The notes: generated from the sequence alone by a model not told the origin. DNA of 64,000 nucleotides from Mercenaria mercenaria (GCF_021730395.1 NC_069371.1:45022001-45086000), one strand, 5' to 3'; counted from the stretch's first letter, positions 23,766-36,556 are shown. Numbers and translations: made by a program.

Positions 23766-24189
23766 GCTTATCAGGGCCTCCACTTATCTAAAAGTTTCGC
23801 GTCAAGTCAACTTGTGTCTTTTCGTTTTGAACAAAAACATCTGATGAAGGCGTGATAATTAATACGTTATACGTAAATGTTTTTAATCATTACGCATACC
23901 TTTTTATCGAATTGCGTGAAATATTTGTCAATGCGATTAACTTCTACACGTCTAACTAGATCTTTCAGCGAAGTCGTCAAGAAACATAACAAGAAGATAA
24001 ATGTATTTGGTATTTCAACATAATTTACTCGACTTGTTACATCTTTTTCTCGAGAACGTTTACTTTAAGCGATATAATTATGCATGTCACGTGATATTTA
24101 AGCACGTCAGGTTCAAAAATTGCCTATATTGGTCTTGTCTGCACAGTGATGGTTTCATTATGTGTACGCCAGAAATATTCTAGGGAGAC

Positions 24190-25100
24190 ATATTGTTTTT
24201 CCCCCGAGTTGTCTGTCTGTCCGTCTGTCTGTCCCGACGTGCCCACATGTAAATTTGGGGTTAGCGTTTCTGTTGAATTTGACATTCTGAGGTTATGGTC
24301 ATTCTGGGGTTAAATTGGTATTGTGGGGTTAAAAAATAGTATTGTGGGGTTAAAAGGATCAAAGGAAGATAATAGGTAATATAAGGGATTACCCCACAAA
24401 TCCTGTAAGTTCGTCCGTCTGTCCTTCACAAATCGTGTCCAGGCTGTATTGTTTAAACACCTTAAAGGATTTTCAAATTACTTGGCACAAATAGTCACTG
24501 TAACAAATCATGGAGGCTGGGGGAGACATGTGTTTTTGTTACAAAAACCCTTCTTGTTTGTGAGTTGATTTTAATTAAACTTGCACATAACTTTAACCAC
24601 CAAAAGATCTTGGTTCCTTTCTTGAACCAGGCATATCCCATGATTGACTCGAGAGTTATATCCCCTAAAAGGGCAAAACCTGTTTAAATTGTGGTCTTGT
24701 CTGCACAGAATTATTGTTTCATTTATGATTTTATGTTTCAGCTATATTTCAATATGAACATGTGAAATTTCATAATAACACAACAACACTTCCCCCTCTT
24801 CCACCCCCCCCCCCCATCACAACCCCCTCCCCCCACTGAGGTGACCTCCCCGCCCCCCCCCCCCCCCCCCCCACACTTAAAAAATCTATTGTTCAGCTAT
24901 ATTTTCAATATAAACATGTGAAAATGTGAAATTTCAAAACAACAGTTCCCCGCATCCCGACACCCTGCACCCCCTCCACCAGGGTGACATCCCTCCCCCA
25001 GTTATTTTTTTATTTTCCAGCTCTATTTCAGTATGAACATGTGAAATTTCAAAGAGCACTTCCACACGCCCCGCCCCCTCCCCTCCTCCCTCCCATTCAG
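24190..25100. repeat. Dispersed repeat blocks with GTCTGTCTGTCCGTCTGTCT and C-rich tracts
   Basis: Contains clustered GTCC/GTCTGTCC tracts, GGGGGAGACATGTGTTTTTG, and three loose repeats of AGCTnTATTTCAnTATnAACATG each followed by C-rich runs (24780-24875, 24950-25000, 25070-25095). No gene seen. Confidence 0.5.
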
Positions 25101-25455
25101 TTATATATGATTGTCCTTTTTAGCTCGACTAAATATATCAAACACTATCAAAGCTTTGATACTAGCTAGATCAATGTAATTTTGTATGTGAATAGAGGGA
25201 TATATTGAAATTATGAACAACACTTTGTTAAAATTCATGTTGCTATGGCAACAGAAATAGTCAAAATATAGTTTTCCCATATGGATCCTTTGATGACAAA
25301 AAATTATAGTGGCTGGGTTAATGTAATTTGGTATGTGAATACATGGAAATATGGAGATTACTATAGGTTTACTCTCCATCTGTCTGTCTGTCCATCCGTC
25401 TCACAATGTTTATCTCGAAAATCACGTTGTATATTTTTTTTAATTAAATATTTGT

Positions 25456-25582
25456 CGAAAATAGAAAAACATCGAGCATATTGAGAAAAGTTAAGTCGAA
25501 AAGTGAAAAACATCGAGCATATCGAGAAAAGTGAAGTCGAAAAGAGAAAAACATCGAGCATATCGCGAAAGGTTAAGTTGCA
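25456..25582 (+). repeat. Three-copy 41-bp tandem repeat
   Basis: Unit GAAAAACATCGAGCATAT plus CGAGAAAAGTTAAGTCGAAA; the word ATCGAGCAT occurs at 25471, 25512 and 25553. Confidence 0.8.
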
Positions 25583-25704
25583 TTACCTCTATACTTTTAA
25601 TCTTTGTCAATAAATTTTATTGACATGTGTAAAACATCTTATCTAGGCAAGTAAAGACAAGTCGACTTAGCACAAAACATCTCACCAACTGTAGGCCCTA
25701 ATAA

Positions 25705-26580
25705 GCTTCCGTAGTTTTATTAGCCTCGAACGAAGAATATCTCCAGAAAATGCTAAACTGTTTGTCAGATTGGGGTGATACAAATAATATGTCCATAAAT
25801 GATAAGAAAAGCAACATTGTACATTTTAGAATTATTTCTACTTGTAAAACAAATTTTAGTTTTTCATGTGGTAATAAAAAATTGGAGATTGTAAACAAAT
25901 ATGTATATCTTGGCCTTGCTTTAAGTGAATATTTAGATTATAATATCACAGCCAAATTTGTATCCCAGGCAGCAAGCAGAGTTTTGGGTGTATTAACTGC
26001 AAAATATAAACTTCTAGGTGGTATTCCCCATCATGTATATATTTAAAGCTGTATGACTCTATGGTATGGCCAGTTATAGCTTATGGGGCAGCTACTTGGG
26101 GAACCATAAGGTTTTGATGCATTAAAGCTGTGGAGAACCGAGCCATGCGCTTCTTTCTTGGAACAGGCAAATGCACTCCTAGCTCTACTGTGGCTGGAGA
26201 GATATGCTTGGAAGTTTACGTTAAACAGCTAAAATATGTTGCAAATTATTGTCATGAACCAGATTAGGCTCAGTTACAGAGTAGCAAAGTATTGTTACAA
26301 TATGGGCAACAGAAACTGAAGATTGGTAATTTACAGTAAAAAACTTGTTTTTAAAATTTGGATGTGCGGAATTTTGTGAATTTAGTGTACCATTTAATAA
26401 GGATATACTTGTTCCAAAAGTGATCAGTTCTGCCATGGACTGTTGTATTGAAAAATGGGTACAGTCTGTACATAGTTTAGTAGGCAAAGATAGTAAAAGT
26501 ACCAAGAGGGTCATGTAGACCCTGGATCGCTTACCTGAATAATATGTGCTACCTGTTACAAATGTCAAACTGAGGCTAAA
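25705..26580 (+). pseudogene. 5'-truncated, decayed LINE ORF2 fragment
   Basis: An open stretch at 25712-26045 (LLASNEEYLQKMLNCLSDW, then MSINDKKSNIVHFR and KYVYLGLALSEYLDYNI) is the palm and thumb end of a non-LTR reverse transcriptase. After a stop, other frames continue DSMVWPVIAYGAATWG and NRAMRFFLGTGK, typical of the same protein. Many stops and shifts follow. The clade is not assigned. Confidence 0.75.
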
Positions 26581-26789
26581 ATATTAAGAAAGTAGGTCAG
26601 TAGTTCATATTCATGGTCACTGAATCGGTGTGCAAAACTATTTGTCATCCAAATTTCAAGGCTCTATCTTATAAAAAAAGTAGGTCAATAGGTCAAAGTC
26701 AAGTGACTACTAATTACTTGGGGTCATCAAGTAATTATAATAAAACAGTCTAGGAAATATGATCAGAACAAGAGCTGTCACTAATGGTG

Positions 26790-27420
26790 ACAAATGCCCC
26801 CGCAGCGCCTTGACCTTTGACCTGGTGACCTTGACCTTTGACGTGGTGACCCCAAAGTCAATTGGGGTCGTGTGATCAATAAGTACTACTAGCATGTGAA
26901 GTTTGAAGGTCCTGGGTGCAGTGGTTCGCGAGTAAAGTGCCTTCATGCAAAAAGTTGAACATTGGCCCCTGTGACCTTGACCTTTGACTTGGTGTCCCAA
27001 AAGTCAGTAGGGGTCGTGTACTCAATAAGTACTATCAGCATGTGAAGTTTGAAGGTCCTGGGTGCAACTGTTCGCGAGTAAAGTGCCTTCATGCAAAAAA
27101 ATAACGTTTGCCCCTGTGACCTTGACCTTTGACCTGGTGACCCCAAAGTCAGTAGGGGTTGTGTACTCGATGAGTACTATCAGCATGTGAAGTTTGAAGG
27201 TCCTGGGTTCAGTGGTTCGCGAGTAAAGTGCCTTCATGCAAAAAGTAAACGTTGGCCCCTGTGACCTTGACCTTTAACCTGGTGACCCCAAAGTCAGTAG
27301 GGGTTGTGTACTCAATGAGTACTATTAGCATGTGAAGTTTGAAGGTCCTGGGTGCACTGGTTCGCGAGTAAAGTGCCTTCATGCAAAAAGTTAACGTTGG
27401 GACTAACGAACGGACAGTTG
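26790..27420 (+). repeat. Four-copy 145-bp tandem array
   Basis: GTGACCTTGACCTTTGAC starts units at 26825, 26971, 27116 and 27261 (period 145-146). Each unit also has TGTGAAGTTTGAAGGTCCTG and TTCGCGAGTAAAGTGCCTTC. Repeated minus-strand reading frames here are by-products. Confidence 0.85.
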
Positions 27421-27429
27421 ACATGAGGA

Positions 27430-29630
27430 AGAATTGACCTCATGATCGATATTGCAGAAAATCGATATCAGGGGAGACAACAGCTATAGGCTATATACCA
27501 ATAAAAGAAATTGTTCTTTGTTTCATATAAAATTCGGCCACTTCAGAACAATTTTGTTACAGTTTCTAGATTTTCACTCCATCGTAGACCTATTTTCCAC
27601 AAGATATCCATACATTTGCTTCAAAAAAACGAAAAGAAAAAGGGGTGTTGAATAGTATGCAGTGAAATGCAAGTCAACTGAAGTCAGGTACCCTCATATT
27701 GCAGCATTTCAGAAAGCGATCCGCATAATAAACACTCTACTTACGTTTTCAATTAAACAACTCGAAAACAGGCGAATATTAGCATGAAAAGTGTCCTATT
27801 TTATGTAAAATTTATTCCACGAGTGAAATAATGCCCAGTTGGCCCCCGATTTACGCGCAAATGCGAAAAATTAGGATCTATTTATTAGGGACTTCTTTCG
27901 ACACCACGGAAGCACATTTTGGACCGAATTACTGCATTATGACCTATATGGTATTGGTAACAGGTGACCGATAATGCGATGTGATATTGCCTCCGGGTAT
28001 TGTCAACTGGATGTTTATTTCAATATCAAGTGTTATAAAAGAGGTTTTCCATAACATAATTAAACAAGCTTAATTGAATTGTCACTTTAGTTACAAACTT
28101 TGGAGAAGGGATTCTTCATTAGAAATGAAACAAGTGATTTTTACGTAATTTTGTCTGAATCATAGCATTATAAACATGTTATTTCATGATAATTGAATTA
28201 AATTTTAATACTCCATATAACACATCTATCAGCAATAAAAGCCATATTTTCATATAAAAGTCATATTTTCATACATATTCTTATATAAGAAGAATGTATA
28301 ATTCAACACTTAAATTGTAGGAAATCTAAAATAGGGCTTTACTGTATTACTGTTTAGACATCTATACTGTTTCAGTAATTCTTACAGTTTTTCTTTTTTT
28401 CTAAGTTTTGTGTATATATCTAATTCATCCAATTTCTGTTTGATATCATTTACTAACGATTCATAAGCACCACACATAAAAATGACCGTTTTGTGGTACG
28501 AACAGTCTGCTTCTTTAATGTCACATCTATTTTTAAGTCATAAAATTCCATACATAAGTTTATTTTCTTTTTTTTCTTTTTTAAACAGTTGATCACCATC
28601 TATAACACAGGTGTAGTAATTCTTAACATATTGGAAAAAAATTAAACTTAATGAATCGGAAATTATGGTATGTCTGTAATTTATTTTTAAAAAAAAGATA
28701 GTGGCAATCGGCGTGGAAAAATACCCGTAATTAATAACGCAATTATAGCCTTATCAGTGTTGTAAACATATGTGTTGTTTTAACGCTCCTTGGCAAATTT
28801 TATTACAGGTCCGTTAAAAAAGGATTTACGCGTGTTGTATGTTTTATTACTTCTATAAACTATCATTCAATAAGATTACAGTATAGAAATGGTTTCATGT
28901 AAAGTTATCTTGAATTGAACATGTAAAATAAATTATGAAAGTAAGTAAATCACGAAGACTTTTATGATAAGTGAAAAGATCATGAAACCAGGTAAATTTT
29001 CACGAAAAACAAAAATAGTTATAAAGTTACTGAAGTAAAAAATTAATTCTGTTTTAAATGCAGATACTTTATTTACATTGCAAAAACATATTCAATACAA
29101 GAATGTGGTCGCAACGAAGACGCCATTTCACATAGGCATGTGCTATTTGATGACAGAACTGAAGGACTTCTGTCTGTTTTACCTTTTTGTACTGTAACCG
29201 AGTAGAAAAAAATACCGACAGTTTTCATTTGTGATCCAAGGGCCGATAGAAAAGCTTTCTCTTTTAATGTTTAATTGGCAAAATTTGCATAATTGACACT
29301 GATATTTAAATGTATATGAAATAAGATGAGAACAGCAACATAAGAGGAAATGGGCATTTCTTTCTTTTCACACCGACATATTTATTGCAATGTTTAATTG
29401 AATTTCATATGTTGTTAATTTGTGATATTAACAAAAAATGAATTACTCGCGAAGAAAAATTCCTACCGGAATAAAACATTCAAACACAAATTAACTTAAC
29501 TGATTAAATCATTACTTTAACCTTTGAATCACAATACCGCATGTTCACGCGGCATAATAATATCGTCTGCATATGACACTACAACAACAACTTCGCGCTG
29601 AAGTTAATTTTTCTTCCAAATTAGTGGAAA
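27430..29630. other. AT-rich intergenic DNA upstream of MT
   Basis: A dispersed repeat at 27490-27650 shares words with 61080-61230. The rest shows no gene, TIR or tandem structure that I could support. Confidence 0.4.
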
Positions 29631-29638
29631 TAAACCGT

Positions 29639-29960
29639 TTGAGAACGAATCAAATTTTTATTTCACAAAAATGAAATAAAAATCATTCAAAAGATAAATT
29701 CAATGAGAGTAGGAAAGTATTTGCACCTAAGCTTTCATATCAATGGTTTTATACAAAAAAAAATGCTTTTAAGAAACGCATTTTATATGGAAAATAGAAG
29801 GCAGAAATGATGGCATTAAATATCATGTTGAGAACGAATCAAAAATAAAGATAAAATTTTATTTAAAAATACCAAGTGATGAATCAAATGTTGAACTTTG
29901 GTAATGTTTTTGCACCTAAGGTTTCTTATTTTTAGTAATTTTGTTATAAAGTAAAATGTG
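29639..29960 (+). repeat. Diverged tandem duplication upstream of the MT promoter
   Basis: TTGAGAACGAATCAAA occurs at about 29639 and 29828, and TTGCACCTAAG followed by TTTC follows in both copies: an old duplication of about 189 bp. It lies next to the younger 89-bp promoter duplication. Confidence 0.6.
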
Positions 29961-29992
29961 TACATGCCCTTCTTATCTCTATATATTATAGA

Positions 29993-30170
29993 AAATCTGA
30001 CCGCTATCGATTATTGGCCGGAGGAATATTCTTCGGTATGTCGATTTTGCACACAGCTCTTAGCTTTTTCCCGCCGTGTGCAAATCTGACCGCTATCGAT
30101 TATTGGCCGGAGAAATATTCTTCGGTATGTCGATTTTGCACACAGCTCATAGCTTTTTCCCGCCGTGTGC
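29993..30170 (+). promoter_or_regulatory. Duplicated 89-bp metal-response promoter module of the MT gene
   Basis: Two nearly identical 89-bp units lie head to tail. Each has a forward MRE core TGCACAC and, 28 bp on, the same core inverted (GTGTGCA): 30048-30054, 30076-30082, 30137-30143 and 30165-30171. The consensus TGCRCNC is the established MTF-1 site. The last site is 22 bp upstream of the TATA box. Duplication doubled two MREs to four, which should raise metal responsiveness (inference). Confidence 0.85.
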
Positions 30171-30192
30171 AAAAATATCAGCAAGCGAGACG

Positions 30193-30199
30193 TATATAA
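30193..30199 (+). promoter_or_regulatory. TATA box of the metallothionein gene
   Basis: TATATAA, 58 bp before the ATG, directly after the MRE module. A start site near 30225 and a 5' UTR of about 30 nt are expected. Confidence 0.7.
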
Positions 30200-30257
30200 T
30201 TTCATTCATCACGAGGACATCGTCAAATACGTTGCACTAAACTGAACAAGAGAAAAG

Positions 30258-33200
30258 ATGGGCCATCCATGCAATTGTGCCGAAAGTAAGTCTTGTTATA
30301 TTTAATAGATACATTCCATGCTTTGTATATATAAATGAATTATTGATTATTGTGTCGCAAGTGACATGTTTTTTCTTTATTATAGCTAATATATATATAT
30401 ATAGATTTATGCGTAATAAGTGTATGTTTTATTTTATTCTTTTGACAGAGTACGATAATTAACATTTATTGAAACAAGACGCTTCTAATTCTCAAAAATG
30501 TAAATATTCGTAAATGTCATGTATTTGTTTTTCTCTTTCAAAAATTAGAAAGCAAAGCGATATAATTTTAGTTACCAGTTTGTTCAGAATGTTTTTAGCT
30601 CGACCTATTCGAAGGATAGGGGAGCTATCCTACTCGCCCCGGCGTGAGCGTTAGCGTGAGCGTCACACAAATGTTAAGGCATCGCCACAGTCACAACTCC
30701 GTATCAGTTCATATTTTCAGGCCAAGTATTTTTCTCTTGAAAATAGCACTAAAGCCTTAAAAGCTGGCCAAATTTTCATCAACATAAGAAGCATATGATG
30801 ATTTATAGTACATATGCCGCTTGTAAAATGTTTGAGTCTCGTTTAGACCGAAAGTTTACCCCAAAATATTGAAATTTTATGTGCAGTCAAACTCCAGTAT
30901 AAAAATATTACAAAGACAAAATTTAGTTAATTTCATAGTACAATATGTATTCTGCAAACTCTTATGGATTTTTGTTGAAATTGTTCCTGGTTATTGCATT
31001 AGACACAAAAAGACAAGCCCATGTAAATTTAATGTAAAATGGTGTTTGTACATGCATTACTGACCACAGGTAGCCAGGTAAACCTATACATAATCCTATA
31101 ATATCACCTGTTTATATACATGTAAATTATGTGTGAACAGATAACACAAATTGTAGGTATTTCAATGACCTTGACCTTTAATGTAAACAAATATGGCGGC
31201 CGTCGATTGCAAGTAGAAAGTGCAACTCGCTTGAAAATTCGTAAATACACTTTAGGAACAAAATCGGCGGTGAAACTTTGCTTTTATTTTGTAACACAGA
31301 AAGTTGGAAATGATTTTCAATTTTCATATATACAGCAGGAAACAAAAAGAAATTCTTACAGATGATGGATTACCCCACAACTATTTTATTATTGCAGAAA
31401 TTTAATCATTATCAACTAGCATTTATAAGCGTCCAAAACTTCGAATCGTAAAGTGCTCACTACGCATGCGCAGCGGAAGTTATGAAATTCTAAGGGAGAA
31501 GCAATTATTCTCTTCCTGTATTTTTTATGGTCTATCATCACTAAAGGGGAAGTAACTAAAACATTACTAATTATGCATTTTGGAACTTATCCCTTTGATG
31601 GAAGTAGTGGTCTCCAATTTTGTTTACATTTCTTGCACCAAGAGAGAAAAAGTTGGAGAAACAATTTTATGGAACATAATCTTTTTTGCAATAAATTCAA
31701 ATAATTTCTTAACATTTTTAGAAAGGTATTGCCTTAAGAAATGAAGTAACATTTTGAAAAATAGGATATGTGTTTTTTATAAAATGTCATTGAAATAGCT
31801 ACAAATTGGATAAATTGATGGTGTTGGGATTTTTGTGTAATTCAGTAATCGGGTAAAATTTCAAAATAATTTCTGAAGACTTTATTCTTCCTAGTCTGCT
31901 TTACAATTGGTTGTAATTATCTTTGAAATGTATTGAACACGTATTGAGTTTGACTGCACGTAAAATTGCAAAATTTTGTCATAGAAAAATATCGAATAAA
32001 GGCATAATACAGGTAGTGAAATGCACATCCTTTTACTTGCATATGTTCACATAGATATTTAAAACATAATTATGACAAATTTATTGACTTTATTGTTACC
32101 ACTTTGTAATCTTTTATTTTTATGAAAATTTGCATGTAAAATTTTGAGTCAAAATGGCCGCCACTGTAGGCGATGCCTTAAAGTTTGCGTACCACCCCAA
32201 ATATTTTCAAAGTCCATTGAGATAGTGCATTCATATTTTGCATACTTATTAACCATCATGACCCCAGTCTGTAAAAAGGAGGAGGCAACTCTATCAAGCA
32301 TTTTGACTGAATAATGGCCCCATTTCGACTTAGAATAAATGTTAAAGTTTGCGTACCACCCCAAATATTTTCAAAGTGCATTGAGATATTGCTTTCATAT
32401 TTTGCATACTTGTTTACCATCATGACCCCAGTCTGTAAAAAGGAGGAGGCAACTCTATCAAGCACTTTGATTGAATTATGGCCCCTTTTCAACTTAGAAT
32501 ATGCTTATTGTAATGTTAAAGTTTTACTCATAGCTTATATTATACTATCAAGCACTGAGAATAGTCGAGCGCGCTGTCCACTGACAACTCTTGTTTAATG
32601 TTTTATTCATGTTGACTATACATGCTATAATACCAACTTCAGTCGACATGGTTAAATGATGATACGTCAGATTATTTTAATACCTGCTGAGAAGCTGAAC
32701 ATAGAAACATATATTTGATTTTTAAAAAATGTGCTAAGATTTGTCAGGTTAAATTAAAACTTTTGAAGATTTCCAACACAGTATGTGTATTATGAAGGAA
32801 TAATTACATAAGTAAACTAGGCTCACGTGCTTATTAGGGAAACAGGCTACACTATCGAGATTATAAATAAGATAATGAATGTCTTTTCGTTATTTATGTA
32901 AATATGACAAAATTCTGTTTTACTTCATTAATTTTATCATGACTATCATCCATTAAACATAAATCATGGGTCGCCGAAAGGGATTGATCGACCTTGTAGT
33001 GATAATTCATATTTACTGGTATATCTTCTGTAAAATCAGTTTACCTGCAAGCGACGTTGCGCATATTTCACATATTATTAAACAATTCCGTTGTCAACAC
33101 AATTCATTGTAAGATGATATTTGACAATCGTTTGGCTAATTTATTACCCGCATTTTTTATGGTGCGAGTTGAAGGTTTGACAAACTAATTTAGTGATGTA

Positions 33201-34484
33201 ATAAAATTATGGTAAACAGCAAAATTGTATCTTCATTGACTTTTACTACATGCTATAGTAAAAATGTATTTTAGTTAACATAGGTACCTACCAACATTAA
33301 ATTGTACGGTTTATCAATCAATTAACAAAAGATTTGAACTTTCCGTATATCTTAAAAAAAAGAATAGCTCAGTTACTTAAATGCAAACACCCTAGTAGGC
33401 TGTAATTCCAAAGGTGTAAGTCACACAAAAATGTTATGTAAAATAGGATTATAGCTGTGCATTTGATCTTCCTTGTATAATTTCAACTTTACCAAAATTA
33501 ACATTAATAATTAATATTTTCATATTGTATACGTTTCCAGCTGTTTTGAAAATAATTGAAGTTAATTCCGACGTTCACAGTCATGTGTATCTAGCAGTCG
33601 GTTGCTTCTCAGAAATCGAAATATTCTGTACAAGTACTTGGGTTTTATGGTACAACAGATAAATTCTGCATACAGTTTTTGTTTTATATATTATTATTAT
33701 ATATATATTATTTAAGTGTTTACCTTTTCTACATTGTATCATTTATAATGTTACAGCGGGAAGCTGCACCTGTTCCGACCAGTGTACCAGTGATGGTGTC
33801 TGCAAGTGTGGTCCCAATTGCAAGTGTGGTGCTGACTGCAAGTGTACCGGATGTAATGTTGTTTGCAAATGCGGGGGTATGTATATTATATAACCACATT
33901 TTTTAAGAGTTAAGACTGAAACGAAAAAGAATACTTCCTGGGTTGTCTTCCTTTTTATATGCATTTTTATATACAGTAAAATACACGAATTAGACGATGT
34001 AACGCCTGTCTACTACGGCTACAATATTTGATCTGCTATTTTACTTTCCTTCTGATGTACAAGAATTAGTAATCTAAATGTAAAGTACAATATAAGACAG
34101 AGACGTGTTTTAATTTAGTTAAACAATCACATTACGTGGGAATTCCCTTGGGCGTTGCCCTCGTGAAATTATTCATCGGAAAATATTACCTTGTCGTCGT
34201 GTTTAAATTTATTAAAATATATTTCTACTTTATATTTTTCTTAAACTGGGCAAGCTATAATACAGATTATCAGTTCTCTTGCACTAAGTCATTTTTAGAT
34301 AAATATAACATTGTTATACATGATAGATAAATATATAACGCTATTGTACGATTATTATATAGAATTAGTTGATATCAGTTTAGTTTTAATCTATTAATTT
34401 CAATTTTTAGATTCGTGCGCATGCGGGAAAGGATGCACGGGACCAAGCACGTGCCACTGTGATAGTAGCTGTTCGTGTAAGTGA
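30258..34484 (+). CDS. MT: Bivalve metallothionein, three exons
   Basis: Exons 30258-30285, 33757-33876 and 34411-34484, all GT-AG and phase 1, join to 73 codons plus TGA. The protein starts MGHPCNCAETGSCTCSDQC and ends CHCDSSCSCK. It has 21 cysteines, nearly all in CxC or CxxC pairs, no aromatic residues and one His each near the N- and C-terminal ends, as in mollusc family-2 metallothioneins of about 75 aa with 21 Cys. It should bind zinc, cadmium and copper in the cytosol through two thiolate clusters, buffering metals and oxidants. Three exons with a tiny first exon is the known bivalve MT layout. Intron 1 (3471 bp) holds a dispersed repeat block from about 30595 to 32600; intron 2 is 534 bp. 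Metal control is indicated by four MRE cores just upstream. No second MT copy is visible in the window. Confidence 0.96.
30595..32600 (+). repeat. Dispersed repeat block in MT intron 1, ending in 164-bp tandem units
   Basis: Starts TTTTAGCTCGACCTATTCGA, GGGGAGCTATCC, CGTGAGCGTTAGCGTGAGCG. Its right end has 2.5 units of about 164 bp (AAAGTTTGCGTACCACCCCA at 32180 and 32344). No coding potential. It makes up more than half of the intron. Confidence 0.65.
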
Positions 34485-34696
34485 TGGGAAGAAGTCACGC
34501 GGTTTGAGCGGTTCGTGCGAGCACATGCCATGAAATCACGTTGCCACTTGCCAAGATACTCCATGCACCGCTGTAAATCTTCAGATCAGAGATGGTTGTT
34601 TCACAACTTTTATCAAAAGACTGTTGAAAGAGACACTTTTCCCATTTCCTTCCTTAATACCGCGTGACATTCGTTAAAATAATTTGACAGAGTACA

Positions 34697-34702
34697 AATA
34701 AA
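34697..34702 (+). terminator. Poly(A) signal of the metallothionein gene
   Basis: AATAAA 213 bp after the stop codon, followed by TGTG-rich sequence. This gives a 3' UTR of about 230 nt. Confidence 0.6.
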
Positions 34703-34782
34703 ATGAATATAATAATATTGTGTTCAGTTTGGTGTATACACATAGTCTTGTGCTGGTACTAGGCTGCATCTTTTGATCTTTA

Positions 34783-34985
34783 CCCTGCTAAATTTTTAAT
34801 TAAATTGAACTTGTCCATCTTTCAATTTTAACAGTATCATTAACTGTTAAAAGGGATGCTAATCAATAAAGTTACTGACTGAATGGTGAACAGTGCAGAC
34901 CATGATCAGAATGCACGAATGTGCAGTCTGATCACGATCTGCACTGGTCGCACAGGCAGAATCAATCGTGCCCAGCTTGATAAGA
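34783..34985 (+). mobile_element. MITE family 2 copy downstream of MT
   Basis: CCCTGCTAAATTT at the left, TGACTGAATGGTGAACAGTG and the palindromic TGCACGAATGTGCAG core, then GCACAGGCAGAATCA. Begins about 80 bp past the MT poly(A) signal. Confidence 0.65.
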
Positions 34986-35383
34986 GTCAATTATTGTATA
35001 CAGATGTGTTTAAATGATCCATTTTAAATACCACTACCATGCTAATTGCGTTTGTGTCATTTTAGACAATAATGCACTGTTTAAACTATAGAGTGTCATC
35101 ACAAGATATCAAGAGAGTGCCAGGTTTGCCACTTACCTTGAAAAGTCGGGGGAAAACCTTTTTTTTTAAGGTCAGTGAATTGACGGGGAAATCTTGATAA
35201 TGGTCAGTGAAAAATGAAGAGGAGGAGGACAGAAATATGGTGGTACTGGTCAGTGAAAGTATGGTTTAGTCGGGGCAAAGTCGGAATTTCCATTTTCTTA
35301 GATAAGTGACAACCCTGTTTGCAATAGATGCACATGTACACAAAGAGTTTAGACAAGCACAAAAAGTACTGCAGTAAGGCCTC

Positions 35384-35692
35384 TTCGTTTATTGCACGTG
35401 TACTGGCCTCTGCGCAGAAAGTACTGCTGCGAGTTTTTTGCACGGGTACTGGCCTCTGCGCAAAAAGTACTGCTGCAAGTTTTTTGCACGTGTACTGGCC
35501 TCTGCGCAGAAAGTACTGCTGCAAGCTGCGAGTTTTTTGCACGTGTACTGGCCTCTGCGCAGAAAGTACTGCTGCGAGTTTTTTGCACGTGTACTGGCCT
35601 CTGCGCAGAAAGTACTGCTGCAAGTTTTTTGCACGTGTACTGGCCTCTGCGCAGGAAGTACTGCTGCGAGTTTTTTGCACGGGTACTGGAAA
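35384..35692 (+). repeat. 46-bp minisatellite, about 6.5 copies
   Basis: TACTGGCCTCTGCGCA recurs at 35401, 35447, 35493, 35546, 35592 and 35638 (46 bp, once 53 bp through an extra 7-bp CTGCAAG-type duplication). Units are nearly identical, so the array is young or homogenised. Every frame is open, creating spurious reading frames on both strands up to 158 codons. Confidence 0.9.
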
Positions 35693-35984
35693 TTGTTGAC
35701 TATAAAATATAAAGAGTATATTTCTTTGTTATACTGTAAGATCGAAATAATTTTTTCTTCTTTTATATCTATCAATGGCTTTAAACTTTGTGTACATTGA
35801 CATACAGTGAAAATAAAACTTGATATTTTTTCTGTGTAATTAAAAGATACATTTCAGCCTAACAATACACTGAAAACAATTAAGATTGAAAAGCGTATCT
35901 ATAACTTTGTTGCAACTAAAATTTTCCTATTCCTAAATCATTTAGAAAACCTTATACTTGTTTACTCAAAATTCTTTCTAAAAT

Positions 35985-36545
35985 GTAGCTCACCTGCATG
36001 AACAGTTTAAGATAAGCTAGACGTTATGTGTATATTGGGACAAAGAAATAGGCTGCGTCCGTCCGTCCGACGTTCCCGGTCCATAACTCTGCCATACATG
36101 AAGGGATTTTGAAATAACTTGGCATAAATGTTCCCGATAATGAGACGTTTTGCCATGCGCAAGACCTAGACCCTTAGCTCCAAGGTCAAGGTCACACTTA
36201 GAAGTGAAAGGTTAACAAACATACTCTGCTTCTTGTCCGGTCCATAACTCTGCCATTCATCAAGGGATTTTTTTAAAATCACTTAGCACAAATGTTCCCT
36301 ATAATGAGTTGATGTGTCTTGCATAAGACCCGGACAACTAGCTCCAGTGTAAGGTCACACTTAGAAGGCAAAGTTGAACATGGTCTGTTTCTTGTTCGGT
36401 CTAAAACTGCATTCATCATGGGATTTTAAAATTCCTTGGCACAAATGTTCCCCATAATGACTTGATGTATTATGTGCAAGACCTAGACTCCTAGCTCCAA
36501 GGTCAAGGTCACCTTTTGAGAACATGTTTGGTTCTTAGTAATACA
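35985..36545 (+). repeat. Tandem array, about 160-bp units, with AGCTCACCTG start
   Basis: GTAGCTCACCTG at the left, then CGGTCCATAACTCTGCCAT at about 36078 and 36238 and a diverged third at about 36397, each followed by TTGGCACAAATGTTCCC-type and AAGGTCAAGGTCACAC-type words. Confidence 0.65.
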
Positions 36546-36556
36546 TTTGTGTATAT

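Noticed and set aside
26710-27424. Four similar minus-strand frames with MKALYSRT-type repeats
   Set aside because: By-product of the 145-bp tandem array; no independent evidence of a gene.
30011-30205. Plus- and minus-strand frames across the MT promoter
   Set aside because: Arise from the 89-bp duplication; the region is upstream of the TATA box and filled with MREs.
33679-33964. Plus- and minus-strand frames over MT exon 2
   Set aside because: Out-of-frame readings of the metallothionein exon.
35204-35800. Overlapping reading frames of up to 158 aa on both strands
   Set aside because: Produced entirely by the 46-bp minisatellite, whose unit lacks stops in several frames; no start context, introns or family.
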